From positions 25,250-89,249 of the forward strand of contig JBOHDX010000135.1 in assembly GCA_050700835.1 (NCBI GenBank): a DNA stretch of 64,000 nucleotides, read 5' to 3'. Shown one piece after another: positions 38,286 through 46,490 of this stretch. The position numbers and the translations under genes are program-made. The DNA is from JBOHDX01 sp050700835 (GTDB lineage: Bacteria; Actinomycetota; Actinomycetes; Propionibacteriales; Nocardioidaceae). A model generated the notes under the pieces. That model was not told where the DNA came from and ran no database searches. It was given only the letters and a program-made list of their open reading frames with translations. The first letter of the stretch is position 1. Each line of letters begins with the position of its first letter.

Positions 38286-38897
38286 TCAGCGGAACGTGAT
38301 GTCGGCCTGGCTGAGGTGCGCGATCTCGTTGAACGTCAGCAGGCTGCGACCCGACCGGCCATCGACCACGCGGCACACGCCGGTGTTGGCGAGCACCCAC
38401 GACAGCCGCCGCCAGATGACCGGCTCGTCGCCGAGGAGACCGGCCGCCACGCAAGCGATGGGACCGCCCGAGCTGACCACGAGAGCCGTACCCTCCCCCG
38501 TCCGCGCCACCGTCCGTTCCATGGCCGCGCAGACCCGCTCGCCGAAGTCGACGAACCGCTCGGGGAACCCGTCTCCACCGAGATACCAACGGTCCAGCGA
38601 GTCCTCGAACACCTGGTCGAACGACTCGCCCTCCGCGACCGTCACGGTGAACTCGAACTCGTTCCAGCCGGGGTCAACCACTGGCTCAAGGTCGAACCCC
38701 GCCGCCTCCATCACCAGGTCGAGGGTCTCGCGCTGGCGGCGAAGACTCCCGCAGATCAGCACGTCGGGCCGGAAGCCGGTCTGCTTCCACAATCTCCCGA
38801 GCGCCCGGGACTGCTCCTCGCCGGCAGCCGACAGCACGTCGTAGTCGTCGGCCCCCCAGGACGCCTGTCCGTGCCGAACGAGCACCACCGAACTCAT
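38286..38897 (-). CDS. Histidine phosphatase family protein
   Basis: The product has 203 residues from the ATG at 38897. The phospho-histidine motif VLVRHGQASWG (His9) is at the N-terminus, with the second conserved arginine in SLRRQRETL, Glu in WNEFEF and a late SSGGPI loop near the usual second histidine site. The second catalytic histidine is not obvious there, so the exact activity (phosphatase or mutase) is open. The frame upstream of the ATG reads through family A repeats and is rejected. Confidence 0.82.
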   Translation of the reverse strand: MSSVVLVRHGQASWGADDYDVLSAAGEEQSRALGRLWKQTGFRPDVLICGSLRRQRETLDLVMEAAGFDLEPVVDPGWNEFEFTVTVAEGESFDQVFEDSLDRWYLGGDGFPERFVDFGERVCAAMERTVARTGEGTALVVSSGGPIACVAAGLLGDEPVIWRRLSWVLANTGVCRVVDGRSGRSLLTFNEIAHLSQADITFR

Positions 38898-38918
38898 GTC
38901 ACCACCCTGCTCCCTTGG

Positions 38919-39143
38919 ACGCCGCCCACACCCCCTTTCGCCGATCCGACAGTTACGCACCCCCGCCATAGTCCCGCCACTCAACCCGCGACCGCCCCGA
39001 TCCCAAAGCCCGGTGATCCCCCTGTGCGTAACTGTCGGATCGCGACCTGGGGGACGCTGCAGTCGCATCGCGGCCAAGGGAGCGACAGGACCCAAGCCGC
39101 GACGCCGCCCACACCCCCCTTCGCCGATCCGACAGTTAGGCAC
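38919..39143 (-). repeat. Family A repeats, three copies in both orientations
   Basis: ATCCGACAGTTACGCACC (minus-oriented, ending near 38960), GTGCGTAACTGTCGGATCG (39024-39042), and a third copy at 39122-39143 with one change. The first and third also share the GACGCCGCCCACACCCCC flank. The third overlaps the stop codon of the kinase-like gene. Nothing else is seen in the 238-bp gap. Confidence 0.85.
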
Positions 39144-40200
39144 CCGCTTCCTCGATGATCGCCCGACAGCGCACGTCCAGGTGGTTGACTGACCGCCAGA
39201 AGTTCGCGAAGGCCGGGTTGTGCGTCTGGCCCCGGGCGTACCGGACGTAGATCTGTTGCAGGATCGCCGCGATTCTGAACAACCCGAACACCTCGTAGAA
39301 CGTCCAGCTGTGGCAGGTCAGCCCGGTGCGGCTGAGGTAGTGCTCCACCACCTGCGCACGGCTCCACATCCCGGGCAGGTCCGTCGGCTGTTTGCGCATC
39401 GCCTGGAAGGCTGGTTCGTCGTCGTGCTGGATCCAGTACGCCATGGCAGAGCCGAGGTCCATCAGGGGATCGCCGAGGGTTGCCATCTCCCAGTCGAGCA
39501 CCCCGATGACGCGCAGCGGTTCGTCCAAGCTCAGCACGGCGTTGTCGAACCTGTAGTCGTTGTGGATCACACAGGTGCGCACGTCGTCGGGCTGCTCGGC
39601 GTCGAGCCAACTCATCACCGACTCGAATCCGGGTACGTTGTCGGTCCGCGCGCGGCGGAATCGGTCGGACCAGCCGGACACCTGGCGGCCGACGTAGCCG
39701 GTCCCCTTGCCGATCTCAGTGAGACCGCCGGTCGCCGGGTCGACCGCATGCAGCTCGACCAGCCGGTCGACCATGGTTCGGCACAGCTCGGACGCCTGAT
39801 CCGGTGACAGCTCCAGTCCAGGCGGCAGATCCCGGCGCAGGATGCGCCCGACGATTGGTTCCATCACATAGAAGTCCGAGCCGATCACCTCGCGGTCGGC
39901 GCAGAACGCCACCATCGTCGGCACACAGTCATAGACCGGTTTGAGCCGCTGCTGGATGACGAACTCCCGATGCATGTCGTGCGCCCCCCTGGCCTTGGCG
40001 CCGGGGGGCGGCCGGCGCAGGATCAGGTTCCGACCGGGATAGGACAGCAGGTACGTCAGGTTCGACGCACCGCCCGGAAACTGCGAGACCTGCGGCGTAC
40101 CCGCGGGCACCGCGCCTGCGGCATTCTTGGCAAGCCAGGCCGCGGCCGCCGGCACGTCGAACGCGTCCTCGTCGCGAACCTCGCCCGGGCGGTCGGTCAT
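39136..40200 (-). CDS. Aminoglycoside-phosphotransferase-like kinase (ACAD10/11 kinase-type)
   Basis: The product has 354 residues from the ATG at 40200; its A is shared with the SDR stop (TGATG). It has the ATP-site FPGGASNLTYLL and LILRRPP, the catalytic loop VIHNDYRFDNAVL, and VLDWEMATLGDP with the metal aspartate. This matches the kinase domain fused to dehydrogenase in ACAD10/11 and the LvaA-type kinase. Its place with an SDR and an ACAD10/11-like dehydrogenase suggests phosphorylation of a hydroxyacyl-CoA. Its TAA stop lies inside a family A repeat. Confidence 0.85.
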   Translation of the reverse strand: MTDRPGEVRDEDAFDVPAAAAWLAKNAAGAVPAGTPQVSQFPGGASNLTYLLSYPGRNLILRRPPPGAKARGAHDMHREFVIQQRLKPVYDCVPTMVAFCADREVIGSDFYVMEPIVGRILRRDLPPGLELSPDQASELCRTMVDRLVELHAVDPATGGLTEIGKGTGYVGRQVSGWSDRFRRARTDNVPGFESVMSWLDAEQPDDVRTCVIHNDYRFDNAVLSLDEPLRVIGVLDWEMATLGDPLMDLGSAMAYWIQHDDEPAFQAMRKQPTDLPGMWSRAQVVEHYLSRTGLTCHSWTFYEVFGLFRIAAILQQIYVRYARGQTHNPAFANFWRSVNHLDVRCRAIIEEAGA

Positions 40201-41078
40201 CAACGCTCCGCCGTGTCACGCATGTGCCTTGCCAGCTTGGACATCTGGCGGTTGTAGAGCGGGCGCGCAAAGCGCTTCGTCAGGTACGCCAGGCGCGCCT
40301 CCCGGTCCGGCAGGATGAGGTGACGGACCGCGTCGATCCCCTTCAGGACCGCGATCGCCATCTCGTCCGGGCCGAGCCTCGCCTGGTCGATGAGCTGCCG
40401 AGCCGAGCGTTGCGCATCGGGGTCGGACCCGGGCAACGAGTCGGCGAGGTTCGTCCGGAAGAAGGTCGGGCACACTACCGAGACGGTCACTCCGTAGGCG
40501 CCCAGCTCGTGCGACAACGTCTCCGACAGTGCGACCACTCCGGCCTTCACGGCGTTGTAGGAGCTCATCCGCGGAGGGTGCACCAGCCCGGCGGCCGACG
40601 CCGTGTTGACGATGTGGCCACTGCCCTGTGCCTTCAGCATTGGTGCGAACGTGTGACAACCCCGCACGACGCCGAGCAGGTTGATGTCGATGATCCACTG
40701 CCACTCGTCCATCGGCACCAGCTCGATCCGGCCGCCAGCCGCCACGCCGGCGTTGTTGAGCAGCAGGTCGAGCCCGCGCCACTCGTCCTCGACCCAGCGC
40801 CGTGCGGCTGCCCAGTCGTCGTCACTACGCACGTCCAGCGTGCGGTACGCGATCTCCGCAGTCACAGCGTGGTCCCCGCTCGCCGGGCTCGTCCGAACCG
40901 GTGCCGGCGAAGCGGGGACGGCCGCATCGACGAGCGCCCTCACCGGGTCTGGCACCGCGGTCGCGAGGTCGGTCGCCAGCACACGGCAACCTCGCTCGGC
41001 GAGCAGGCGTACCAGTGCAAGACCGAGGCCGGAAGCGGCTCCGGTCACCAGTACCCGGTCTCGGGGTCGGACGGTCAT
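40200..41078 (-). CDS. Short-chain dehydrogenase/reductase in the ACAD10/11-like operon
   Basis: The product has 292 residues from the ATG at 41078, which overlaps the dehydrogenase stop (ATGA); 74 earlier codons are low-complexity and rejected. It is a classical SDR: VTGAASGLGLALV near residue 12, LLLNNAGVAAGG, serine in VNTASAAGL and SSYNAVKAGV (YxxxK). It could handle a keto/hydroxy step in the same pathway, as LvaD-like SDRs do in levulinate breakdown. Inferred from context only. Confidence 0.87.
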   Translation of the reverse strand: MTVRPRDRVLVTGAASGLGLALVRLLAERGCRVLATDLATAVPDPVRALVDAAVPASPAPVRTSPASGDHAVTAEIAYRTLDVRSDDDWAAARRWVEDEWRGLDLLLNNAGVAAGGRIELVPMDEWQWIIDINLLGVVRGCHTFAPMLKAQGSGHIVNTASAAGLVHPPRMSSYNAVKAGVVALSETLSHELGAYGVTVSVVCPTFFRTNLADSLPGSDPDAQRSARQLIDQARLGPDEMAIAVLKGIDAVRHLILPDREARLAYLTKRFARPLYNRQMSKLARHMRDTAER

Positions 41079-42295
41079 GGTTGATCGCCGGCGGCGTACT
41101 TCGCAAGCTCGAGGCGGGCGATGACGCCGCGGTGTACCTCGTCGGGACCGTCGGCGAGGCGCAGGGATCGCGCGGCGGCCCAGGCCTGGGCGAGAGGGAA
41201 GTCGTCGGACATGCCCGCGCCGCCGTGCAGCTGGATGGCCATGTCGATGACGTCCTGCGCCATCCGCGGCACGGTTACCTTGATCTGGCTGACCTCGCAC
41301 CTGGCGCCCTTCAGCCCTTGGGTGTCGAGCAACCAGGCGGTACGCAGCACCAAGAGGCGCGCTTGGTCGATGGCTATCCGTGCGTCGGCGATGCGCTCGC
41401 GATTGCCGCTGAGATCGGTCAACGGTTTGCCGAACGCGATCCGGCTGGTGCCGCGCCGGCAGGCCAGCTCGAGCGCCATCTCGGCCAGCCCGATCAGCCG
41501 CATGCAGTGGTGGATCCGTCCCGGCCCGAGTCGGCCCTGCGCGATCTCGAAGCCTCGGCCGGGACCGGCGATGACACTGTCGAGCGGCAGGCGTACACCG
41601 TCGAAGCTCACCACTCCGTGGCCGTGCGGCTCGTCGTGGTAGCCCATCGTGGGCAGCAGCCGTTCGACGGTGACCCCAGTTGCTGCGCGCGGCACCAGCA
41701 CCATCGAGTGGCGGGCGTGCTTCGGCGCGTCCGGATCAGTCAGTGCCATGAAGATGAGCACCTCACAGCGCGGATGGCCGATGCCGGTGCTCCACCACTT
41801 GCGCCCGTCGAGGACGATCTCGTCGCCGTCGACCACCGCCGTCGCGGCCATGTTGGTGGCGTCGGAGCTCGCCACGGCCGGTTCGGTCATGCAGAACGCG
41901 CTGCGGATCTCACCCGCAAGCAACGGCTGCAGCCAACGCTGCTGCTGGGCCGGGCTGCCGTACTCCACGAGGACTTCCATGTTGCCGGTGTCCGGCGCCG
42001 AGCAGTTGAACACCTCGGGGGCTATGAAGGAGTGACCGGTCAGCTCGGCGACCGGCGCGTACTCGAGGTTGGAGAGTCCGCCCCCGTGCTCCTGGTCCGG
42101 AAGGAAGAGGTTCCACAGTCCTTCCGCGCGCGCCCTCGCCTTCAGCTCCTCGAGCACGGGCAGGGGCTGCCAAGGATCGTCGGCCGCGCGCACGGCACGG
42201 TGGTAGTCGGCCTCGATCGGGTCGACATGGGCAGTCATGAAGTCGCGGACGCGCCCGAGCACCTCGGTCGCCAGCGCGGAGTGCTCGAAGTCCAT
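41075..42295 (-). CDS. Acyl-CoA dehydrogenase, ACAD10/11 type
   Basis: The product has 406 residues from the ATG at 42295, preceded by GAGAGG. Domain order is standard; motifs include FCMTEPAVASSDATNM in the middle domain and C-terminal QLHGGAGMSDDFPLAQAW, then LRLADGPDEVH. The ADGPDEVH ending is typical of ACAD10/11-like enzymes, and the next two genes encode an SDR and the matching kinase domain. These act on phosphorylated 4-hydroxyacyl-CoA in the characterised cases. A family B palindrome lies in the promoter region. Confidence 0.88.
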   Translation of the reverse strand: MDFEHSALATEVLGRVRDFMTAHVDPIEADYHRAVRAADDPWQPLPVLEELKARARAEGLWNLFLPDQEHGGGLSNLEYAPVAELTGHSFIAPEVFNCSAPDTGNMEVLVEYGSPAQQQRWLQPLLAGEIRSAFCMTEPAVASSDATNMAATAVVDGDEIVLDGRKWWSTGIGHPRCEVLIFMALTDPDAPKHARHSMVLVPRAATGVTVERLLPTMGYHDEPHGHGVVSFDGVRLPLDSVIAGPGRGFEIAQGRLGPGRIHHCMRLIGLAEMALELACRRGTSRIAFGKPLTDLSGNRERIADARIAIDQARLLVLRTAWLLDTQGLKGARCEVSQIKVTVPRMAQDVIDMAIQLHGGAGMSDDFPLAQAWAAARSLRLADGPDEVHRGVIARLELAKYAAGDQP

Positions 42296-42337
42296 CCGGG
42301 TCCTCTCGCCGAGTCCCCGCGAGCCTACCCACGGTGG

Positions 42338-42420
42338 TCGGTTTACCACGTTCTCGTGGTACGTCGGCACTTCTCATGGGGTGCAGCCCATGTGAAGTGT
42401 CAATGTGCCATGAGAAGTGG
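42338..42420 (-). repeat. Family B palindromic repeat, copy 2
   Basis: GTCGGTTTACCACGTTCTCG (42338) through CACTTCTCATGGGGTGCAGC to GCCATGAGAAGTGG is nearly identical to the copy at 55900. TACCACG-TTCT-CGTGGTA forms a perfect inner hairpin. It lies between the divergent dehydrogenase and pirin genes, so here it is upstream of both. Confidence 0.88.
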
Positions 42421-42434
42421 CCGCGGGCCGGGCG

Positions 42435-42440
42435 TACCGT
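42435..42440 (+). promoter_or_regulatory. -10 element of the pirin gene
   Basis: TACCGT lies exactly 7 nt before the GTG at 42448. This supports that start over the in-frame GTG at 42439, which would fall inside the -10 box. Confidence 0.5.
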
Positions 42441-42447
42441 GACCGGC

Positions 42448-43446
42448 GTGAGCAACCTCGAACGGGATCCGCAGCAGACCGAAGCGACCGGCGACTGCCC
42501 CGAGGGCCCCGTGTTCGAGGTGTCACCCGGCCGGTTGGTGCCGTTGAGTCCGCGGCGCCCGCGCGACCGCGCCGATGGTCGGCCGCGCGACGAGACGATC
42601 GTCAACCGGCTGCTGCCACAGCGCCATCGCCGGATGGTCGGAGCCTGGTGCTTCGTCGACCACTACGGCCCAGACGACATCTCCGAGACCGCTGGCATGC
42701 AGGTGGCGCCACACCCCCACACCGGACTGCAGACCGTGAGCTGGCTGGTCGAAGGCGCCGTGCACCATCGGGACACGATCGGCAGTGACGCGCTGGTACG
42801 CCCAGGAGAACTGGGCCTGATGACCGCCGGCCGCGGCATCGCGCACTCCGAGCGCAGCCCCTCCGATCGTCCGTCAGTGCTGCACGGGCTCCAGCTGTGG
42901 GTCGCCCTGCCGGAGGCTGCCCGCCACTCAGCGCCGGCGTTCGAGCACCACACCGACCTGCCGCGGTGGACGTCCCGAGGGGCCGTGGCCACCGTCCTCC
43001 TCGGCCGTGTCGGGGATGCGGTCTCGGCCGCCACCACGTTCACCCCGATCGTCGGCGCCGAGCTCATCACCGACGCGGGCGCTGACGTCGCCCTACCCCT
43101 CAACCCGGCGTACGAACACGCGATCGTCGTCGCCGACGGTGCGGTATCGACCGACGACGGGGACGTGAAGCCTGGCGAGCTCGCCTACCTCGGTACCGCA
43201 CGTGACTCGCTGCGGTTCCGTTCCAGCGACGGTGCGAGGTTGCTGCTGCTCGGCGGCGAGCCGTTCGAGGAGCGGATCGTCATGTGGTGGAACTTCATCG
43301 GCCGCAGCCACGACGAGATCGTCGACTCCGCGAACGCCTGGAACACTGGGGCCGCCTTCGGGTCCGTGGTCGGCGACGATGGACCCCCGATCCCCGCCCC
43401 ACCCATGCCCGGGGTCGCTCTGAAATCCCGCGGTCGGACCGGCTGA
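42448..43446 (+). CDS. Pirin family protein
   Basis: The 332-residue bicupin shows the pirin signature: MVGAWCFVDHYGPDD, VAPHPHTGLQTVSWL (metal-ligand histidines), ELGLMTAGRGIAHSE and LQLWVALP. Bacterial pirins can act as quercetinases or bind partner enzymes; the role here is unknown. The leaderless start at 42448 is supported by the TACCGT box. An imperfect hairpin (43435-43453) places its stop codon in the loop. Confidence 0.9.
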   Translation: MSNLERDPQQTEATGDCPEGPVFEVSPGRLVPLSPRRPRDRADGRPRDETIVNRLLPQRHRRMVGAWCFVDHYGPDDISETAGMQVAPHPHTGLQTVSWLVEGAVHHRDTIGSDALVRPGELGLMTAGRGIAHSERSPSDRPSVLHGLQLWVALPEAARHSAPAFEHHTDLPRWTSRGAVATVLLGRVGDAVSAATTFTPIVGAELITDAGADVALPLNPAYEHAIVVADGAVSTDDGDVKPGELAYLGTARDSLRFRSSDGARLLLLGGEPFEERIVMWWNFIGRSHDEIVDSANAWNTGAAFGSVVGDDGPPIPAPPMPGVALKSRGRTG

Positions 43447-43453
43447 CCGTCCG
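43435..43453 (+). terminator. Imperfect hairpin around the pirin stop codon
   Basis: CGGACcGG and CCGTCCG pair (one bulged C) around the loop CTGA, which contains the stop codon. It resembles the stop-in-loop hairpins at 4038 and 35578 but is weaker. Confidence 0.35.
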
Positions 43454-43457
43454 GGCT

Positions 43458-43561
43458 GGCGGTGGCTGCAGACGGTCGGGCCCGCGGCCGGATCGGCTGA
43501 TGCCCGGAATGGCGGTGGCTGCAGACGGTCGCGCCTGCGGCCGGATCGGCTGATGCCCGAC
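43458..43561 (+). repeat. 53-bp tandem duplication
   Basis: GGCGGTGGCTGCAGACGGTC begins at 43458 and 43511; both copies end CCGGATCGGCTGATGCCCG. It is part of the 315-bp convergent gap between pirin and glycogen synthase. Confidence 0.85.
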
Positions 43562-43581
43562 GATCGCTCCCAGCCCGGAGG

Positions 43582-43656
43582 CGCTTCACACGCGGCGCAC
43601 GTACCGCGAGATCGGACATTTCGGGCAGTAATCGGACCGCCTGACGTGTGAAGCGG
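43582..43656. repeat. Family F palindromic repeat
   Basis: CGCTTCACACG and CGTGTGAAGCG are perfect 11-base inverted ends of a 75-bp element whose centre carries GCGAGATCGGACATTTCGGG. The rest of the gap (43657-43761) is GGGGTGGCGG-type low-complexity sequence. Confidence 0.8.
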
Positions 43657-43761
43657 GGCGGCAGCGACGTAGCGGCAGCGGGGTGGCGGGGACGGTGAGC
43701 GGGGGTGGCGGGGGGACGGTGAGCGAGCCTCACGGGTTGGGCGCGGGAACGCCGGCGCCGA

Positions 43762-44952
43762 TCAGCCCAGCGCAGCGCGGTAGACCCCGACTGTCCGTTC
43801 GGCGACAACGTCCCAGCCGAACGCCTCCACCGCGCGAGTACGCCCGGCTCGTCCCATCGCGAGGGCCCCGGCCGGATCGGAAAGGACGGCGTTCAAGGCC
43901 GCCGCCAGGTCGGCGACGAAGCGGTCCGGGTCGAGCGGCGTACCGGTGCCGTCGGACACCTGCTCGATCGGGACGAGCACACCGGTCTCCGCGTCGACCA
44001 CCACCTCGGGGATGCCTCCCGTCGCGGTCGCCACGACCGCGCTCTCGCACGCCATCGCCTCGAGGTTGACGATGCCGAGCGGCTCATAGACCGATGGGCA
44101 TGCGAACACGGTCGCGGCGCTCAGCAATGCCACCACATCGACGCGAGGCAGCATCCGCTCGATCCACACCACACCGGGGTGCGACGCCCGCAAGGCGTCG
44201 GTGAGTGCGCCGACCTCGGCGGCCAGCTGCGGCGTGTCCGGTGCGCCCGCGCAGAACACCAGCTGCACGTCGGCTGGGAGCGAGACGCAGGCGCGGAGGA
44301 GGTAGGGCAGCCCCTTCTGTCGAGTGATCCGACCGACGAACACCATGGCGGGGCGTTCGGGGTCGACACCGAGGCCGCGAACCCGGTCAGGGTCGGTCAC
44401 CGGCTGCCACAGCTGCGTGTCGATCCCGTTGTGCACCACGTCGACCCGGTCGGGATCGACCGCCGGATAGCAGCGCAACACGTCGGTACGCATGGCGGCG
44501 CTCACCGCGAGGACCCGGGAAGCGGCCTCGTAGGCGCCACGTTCGACCCAGGACGACAGGGCGTACCCGCCGCCGAGCTGCTCGGCCTTCCACGGCCGCA
44601 ACGGCTCGAGGCTGTGCGCTGTCACCACGTGTGGCATGCCGTGCAGCATCGACGCGAGGTGCCCGGCGTGGTTGGCGTACCACGTGTGAGAGTGCACGAG
44701 GTCGGCACCGGCGAAGTCGGGCACCATCGACACGTCGGTCCCGACGGTTCGCAGCGCCGCATTGGCCTCGGCGAGCCCCGGCGGGGTCGGGTATGCCGTC
44801 GTACCCGGCTCGTCGCGGGCCTCGCCGAAGCAGCGGACGCGGACGTCGAGGTCGCCCCGGTGCCGCAGCGCGCGGACCAGCTCGGCGACGTGTACGCCGG
44901 CGCCGCCATAGACGTCCGGCGGGTACTCCCGCGTCGCGATGTCGACCCTCAA
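43762..44952 (-). CDS. glgM: Glycogen synthase, Corynebacterium type (GlgM/GlgA, GT4)
   Basis: The 396-residue GT4 glycosyltransferase starts MRVDIATREYPPDVYGGAGVH, the hallmark of this subgroup. It has the GT-B Rossmann C-domain, VFVGRITRQKGLPYL, and EPLGIVNLEAMACESAVVAT with the donor-binding EX7E. In mycobacteria this enzyme makes maltose-1-phosphate for the GlgE route; here it could extend glycogen directly. The start codon is TTG, decided by AAGGAGG at ideal spacing. It is divergent from glgC. Confidence 0.9.
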   Translation of the reverse strand: MRVDIATREYPPDVYGGAGVHVAELVRALRHRGDLDVRVRCFGEARDEPGTTAYPTPPGLAEANAALRTVGTDVSMVPDFAGADLVHSHTWYANHAGHLASMLHGMPHVVTAHSLEPLRPWKAEQLGGGYALSSWVERGAYEAASRVLAVSAAMRTDVLRCYPAVDPDRVDVVHNGIDTQLWQPVTDPDRVRGLGVDPERPAMVFVGRITRQKGLPYLLRACVSLPADVQLVFCAGAPDTPQLAAEVGALTDALRASHPGVVWIERMLPRVDVVALLSAATVFACPSVYEPLGIVNLEAMACESAVVATATGGIPEVVVDAETGVLVPIEQVSDGTGTPLDPDRFVADLAAALNAVLSDPAGALAMGRAGRTRAVEAFGWDVVAERTVGVYRAALG

Positions 44953-45005
44953 GACGGCGCCTCCTTGGCTCGAGACTAACCATCGCGGACCGGGCGTACC
45001 CGGCC

Positions 45006-45011
45006 TAAGGT
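45006..45011 (+). promoter_or_regulatory. -10 element of glgC
   Basis: TAAGGT lies exactly 7 nt before the glgC GTG at 45019, so the message is probably leaderless. The whole divergent glgM-glgC gap is 66 bp. Confidence 0.55.
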
Positions 45012-45018
45012 CGGTGCC

Positions 45019-46272
45019 GTGAACGGATCAGGCGTGAGTCCCCGTGTCCTTGTCGTCGTGCTCGCGGGAGGCGAGGGGAAGCGCCTGATGCCGCTCACCG
45101 CGGACCGAGCGAAGCCGGCCGTGCCGTACGGCGGGATCTACCGGCTGATCGACTTCGCGCTGTCCAACGTGGTCAACTCCGGCTACCTCAAGATCGTCGT
45201 GCTCACGCAGTACAAGTCGCACAGCCTCGACCGGCACGTGACGACCGGTTGGCGGATGTCGACGTTGCTGGGCAACTATGTCGCGCCGGTGCCTGCGCAG
45301 CAGCGGGTGGGCAAGCGTTGGTATCTCGGCAGCGCCGACGCAATCTTCCAGAGCCTCAACCTCATGCATGACGAGCAGCCCGACATCGTCGTGGTGGTGG
45401 GCGCCGACCATGTCTACCGGATGGACTTCGCGCAGATGGTGGCCGCGCACATCGAGTCCGGGGCGAGTGCGACGGTGGCTGCGATCCGGCAGCCGATCGG
45501 GCTGGCGGACCAGTTCGGCGTCATCGACGTCGACCCAGCCGACCCGCGCCGGATCCGCGAGTTCCTGGAGAAGCCGACGTCGCCACAGGGGCTGCCGGAC
45601 TCACCGGACGAGGTGCTGGCGTCGATGGGCAACTACGTCTTCGACGCGGACGCCCTGATCGACGGGGTGACCCGGGACGCCGACCTGGCCGGGTCTAAGC
45701 ACGACATGGGTGGCGACATCGTCCCGGCGTTCGTCCGCGGTGGCGAAGCGGGCGTCTACGACTTCAAGGACAACAGCGTGCCGGGGGCGATCGACCGCGA
45801 CCGCGACTACTGGCGAGACGTGGGTACGTTGCGGTCCTACTACGACGCGCACATGGACCTGGTGTCGATGCTGCCGGTGTTCAACCTCTACAACTACCGG
45901 TGGCCGATCTACACCCATTACGGGCCGTACCCGCCGGCGAAGTTCTCCGACCACTCCGACGGGTCGCCGGGTCACGCCCGCAACTCGATCGTGTCGCCGG
46001 GCGTCGTCGTCGCGGGCTCGAGGGTGACCGAGTCGGTGCTGTCGCCCGGCTGTTTCGTGCAGCCCGGTGCGCTGGTGGACTACTCGGTCCTGCTCGACGG
46101 GGTGCAGATCGGTGCGGGTGCGGTCGTACGCAATGCGATCCTGGACAAGAACGTCGTCGTGCCTGCGAGGGCCACCATCGGAGTTGATCCCGAGGCCGAT
46201 ATGGCGCGGGGGTTCACCGTGACCGACGGGCTCACCGTGCTCGGCAAGGCCCAGCCGGTGCCTGAGGGCTGA
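45019..46272 (+). CDS. glgC: Glucose-1-phosphate adenylyltransferase
   Basis: The 417-residue protein has the nucleotidyltransferase loop VVLAGGEGKRLMPLT, AKPAVPYGGIYRLIDFALSN, VVVGADHVYRMDF and a C-terminal left-handed beta-helix (about 300-410). Family members make ADP-glucose and are allosterically controlled. Divergent from a glycogen synthase, it forms the first step of glycogen or maltose-1-phosphate synthesis. No branching enzyme or GlgE is in the window. Confidence 0.95.
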   Translation: MNGSGVSPRVLVVVLAGGEGKRLMPLTADRAKPAVPYGGIYRLIDFALSNVVNSGYLKIVVLTQYKSHSLDRHVTTGWRMSTLLGNYVAPVPAQQRVGKRWYLGSADAIFQSLNLMHDEQPDIVVVVGADHVYRMDFAQMVAAHIESGASATVAAIRQPIGLADQFGVIDVDPADPRRIREFLEKPTSPQGLPDSPDEVLASMGNYVFDADALIDGVTRDADLAGSKHDMGGDIVPAFVRGGEAGVYDFKDNSVPGAIDRDRDYWRDVGTLRSYYDAHMDLVSMLPVFNLYNYRWPIYTHYGPYPPAKFSDHSDGSPGHARNSIVSPGVVVAGSRVTESVLSPGCFVQPGALVDYSVLLDGVQIGAGAVVRNAILDKNVVVPARATIGVDPEADMARGFTVTDGLTVLGKAQPVPEG

Positions 46273-46362
46273 TGAGGGGCGGTGGCGGTGTCCTCGGCCA
46301 GGCCCCGGTCGGTCCTGCGGGGGCTGATGGGGCGGTGTCATCGGCCAGGCCCCGGTCGGTCC
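46266..46362 (+). repeat. Two direct copies flanking the glgC stop
   Basis: GGGCTGATG and GTGTCnTCGGCCAGGCCCCGGTCGGTCC occur first from 46266 (spanning the stop codon) and again from 46321, 55 bp apart. Confidence 0.7.
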
Positions 46363-46366
46363 CCGG

Positions 46367-46490
46367 CGTACTTCTCATGGTGGTTTGGCACTTCTCATGG
46401 CCTGCACCCCATGAGAAGTGCCGGTTTACCACGAGAACGTGGTAAACCGACGGCCCGCGGGACCTGTGGTAAACCGACGGCCCGCGGGAC
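46367..46490. repeat. Family B palindromic repeat, copy 3, with a duplicated end
   Basis: CACTTCTCATGGCCTGCACC pairs with CATGAGAAGTG, followed by GGTTTACCACGAGAACGTGG. The end GTGGTAAACCGACGGCCCGC is present twice. The last base abuts the fadB TAG stop at 46491, so the element lies between convergent glgC and fadB. Confidence 0.85.
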
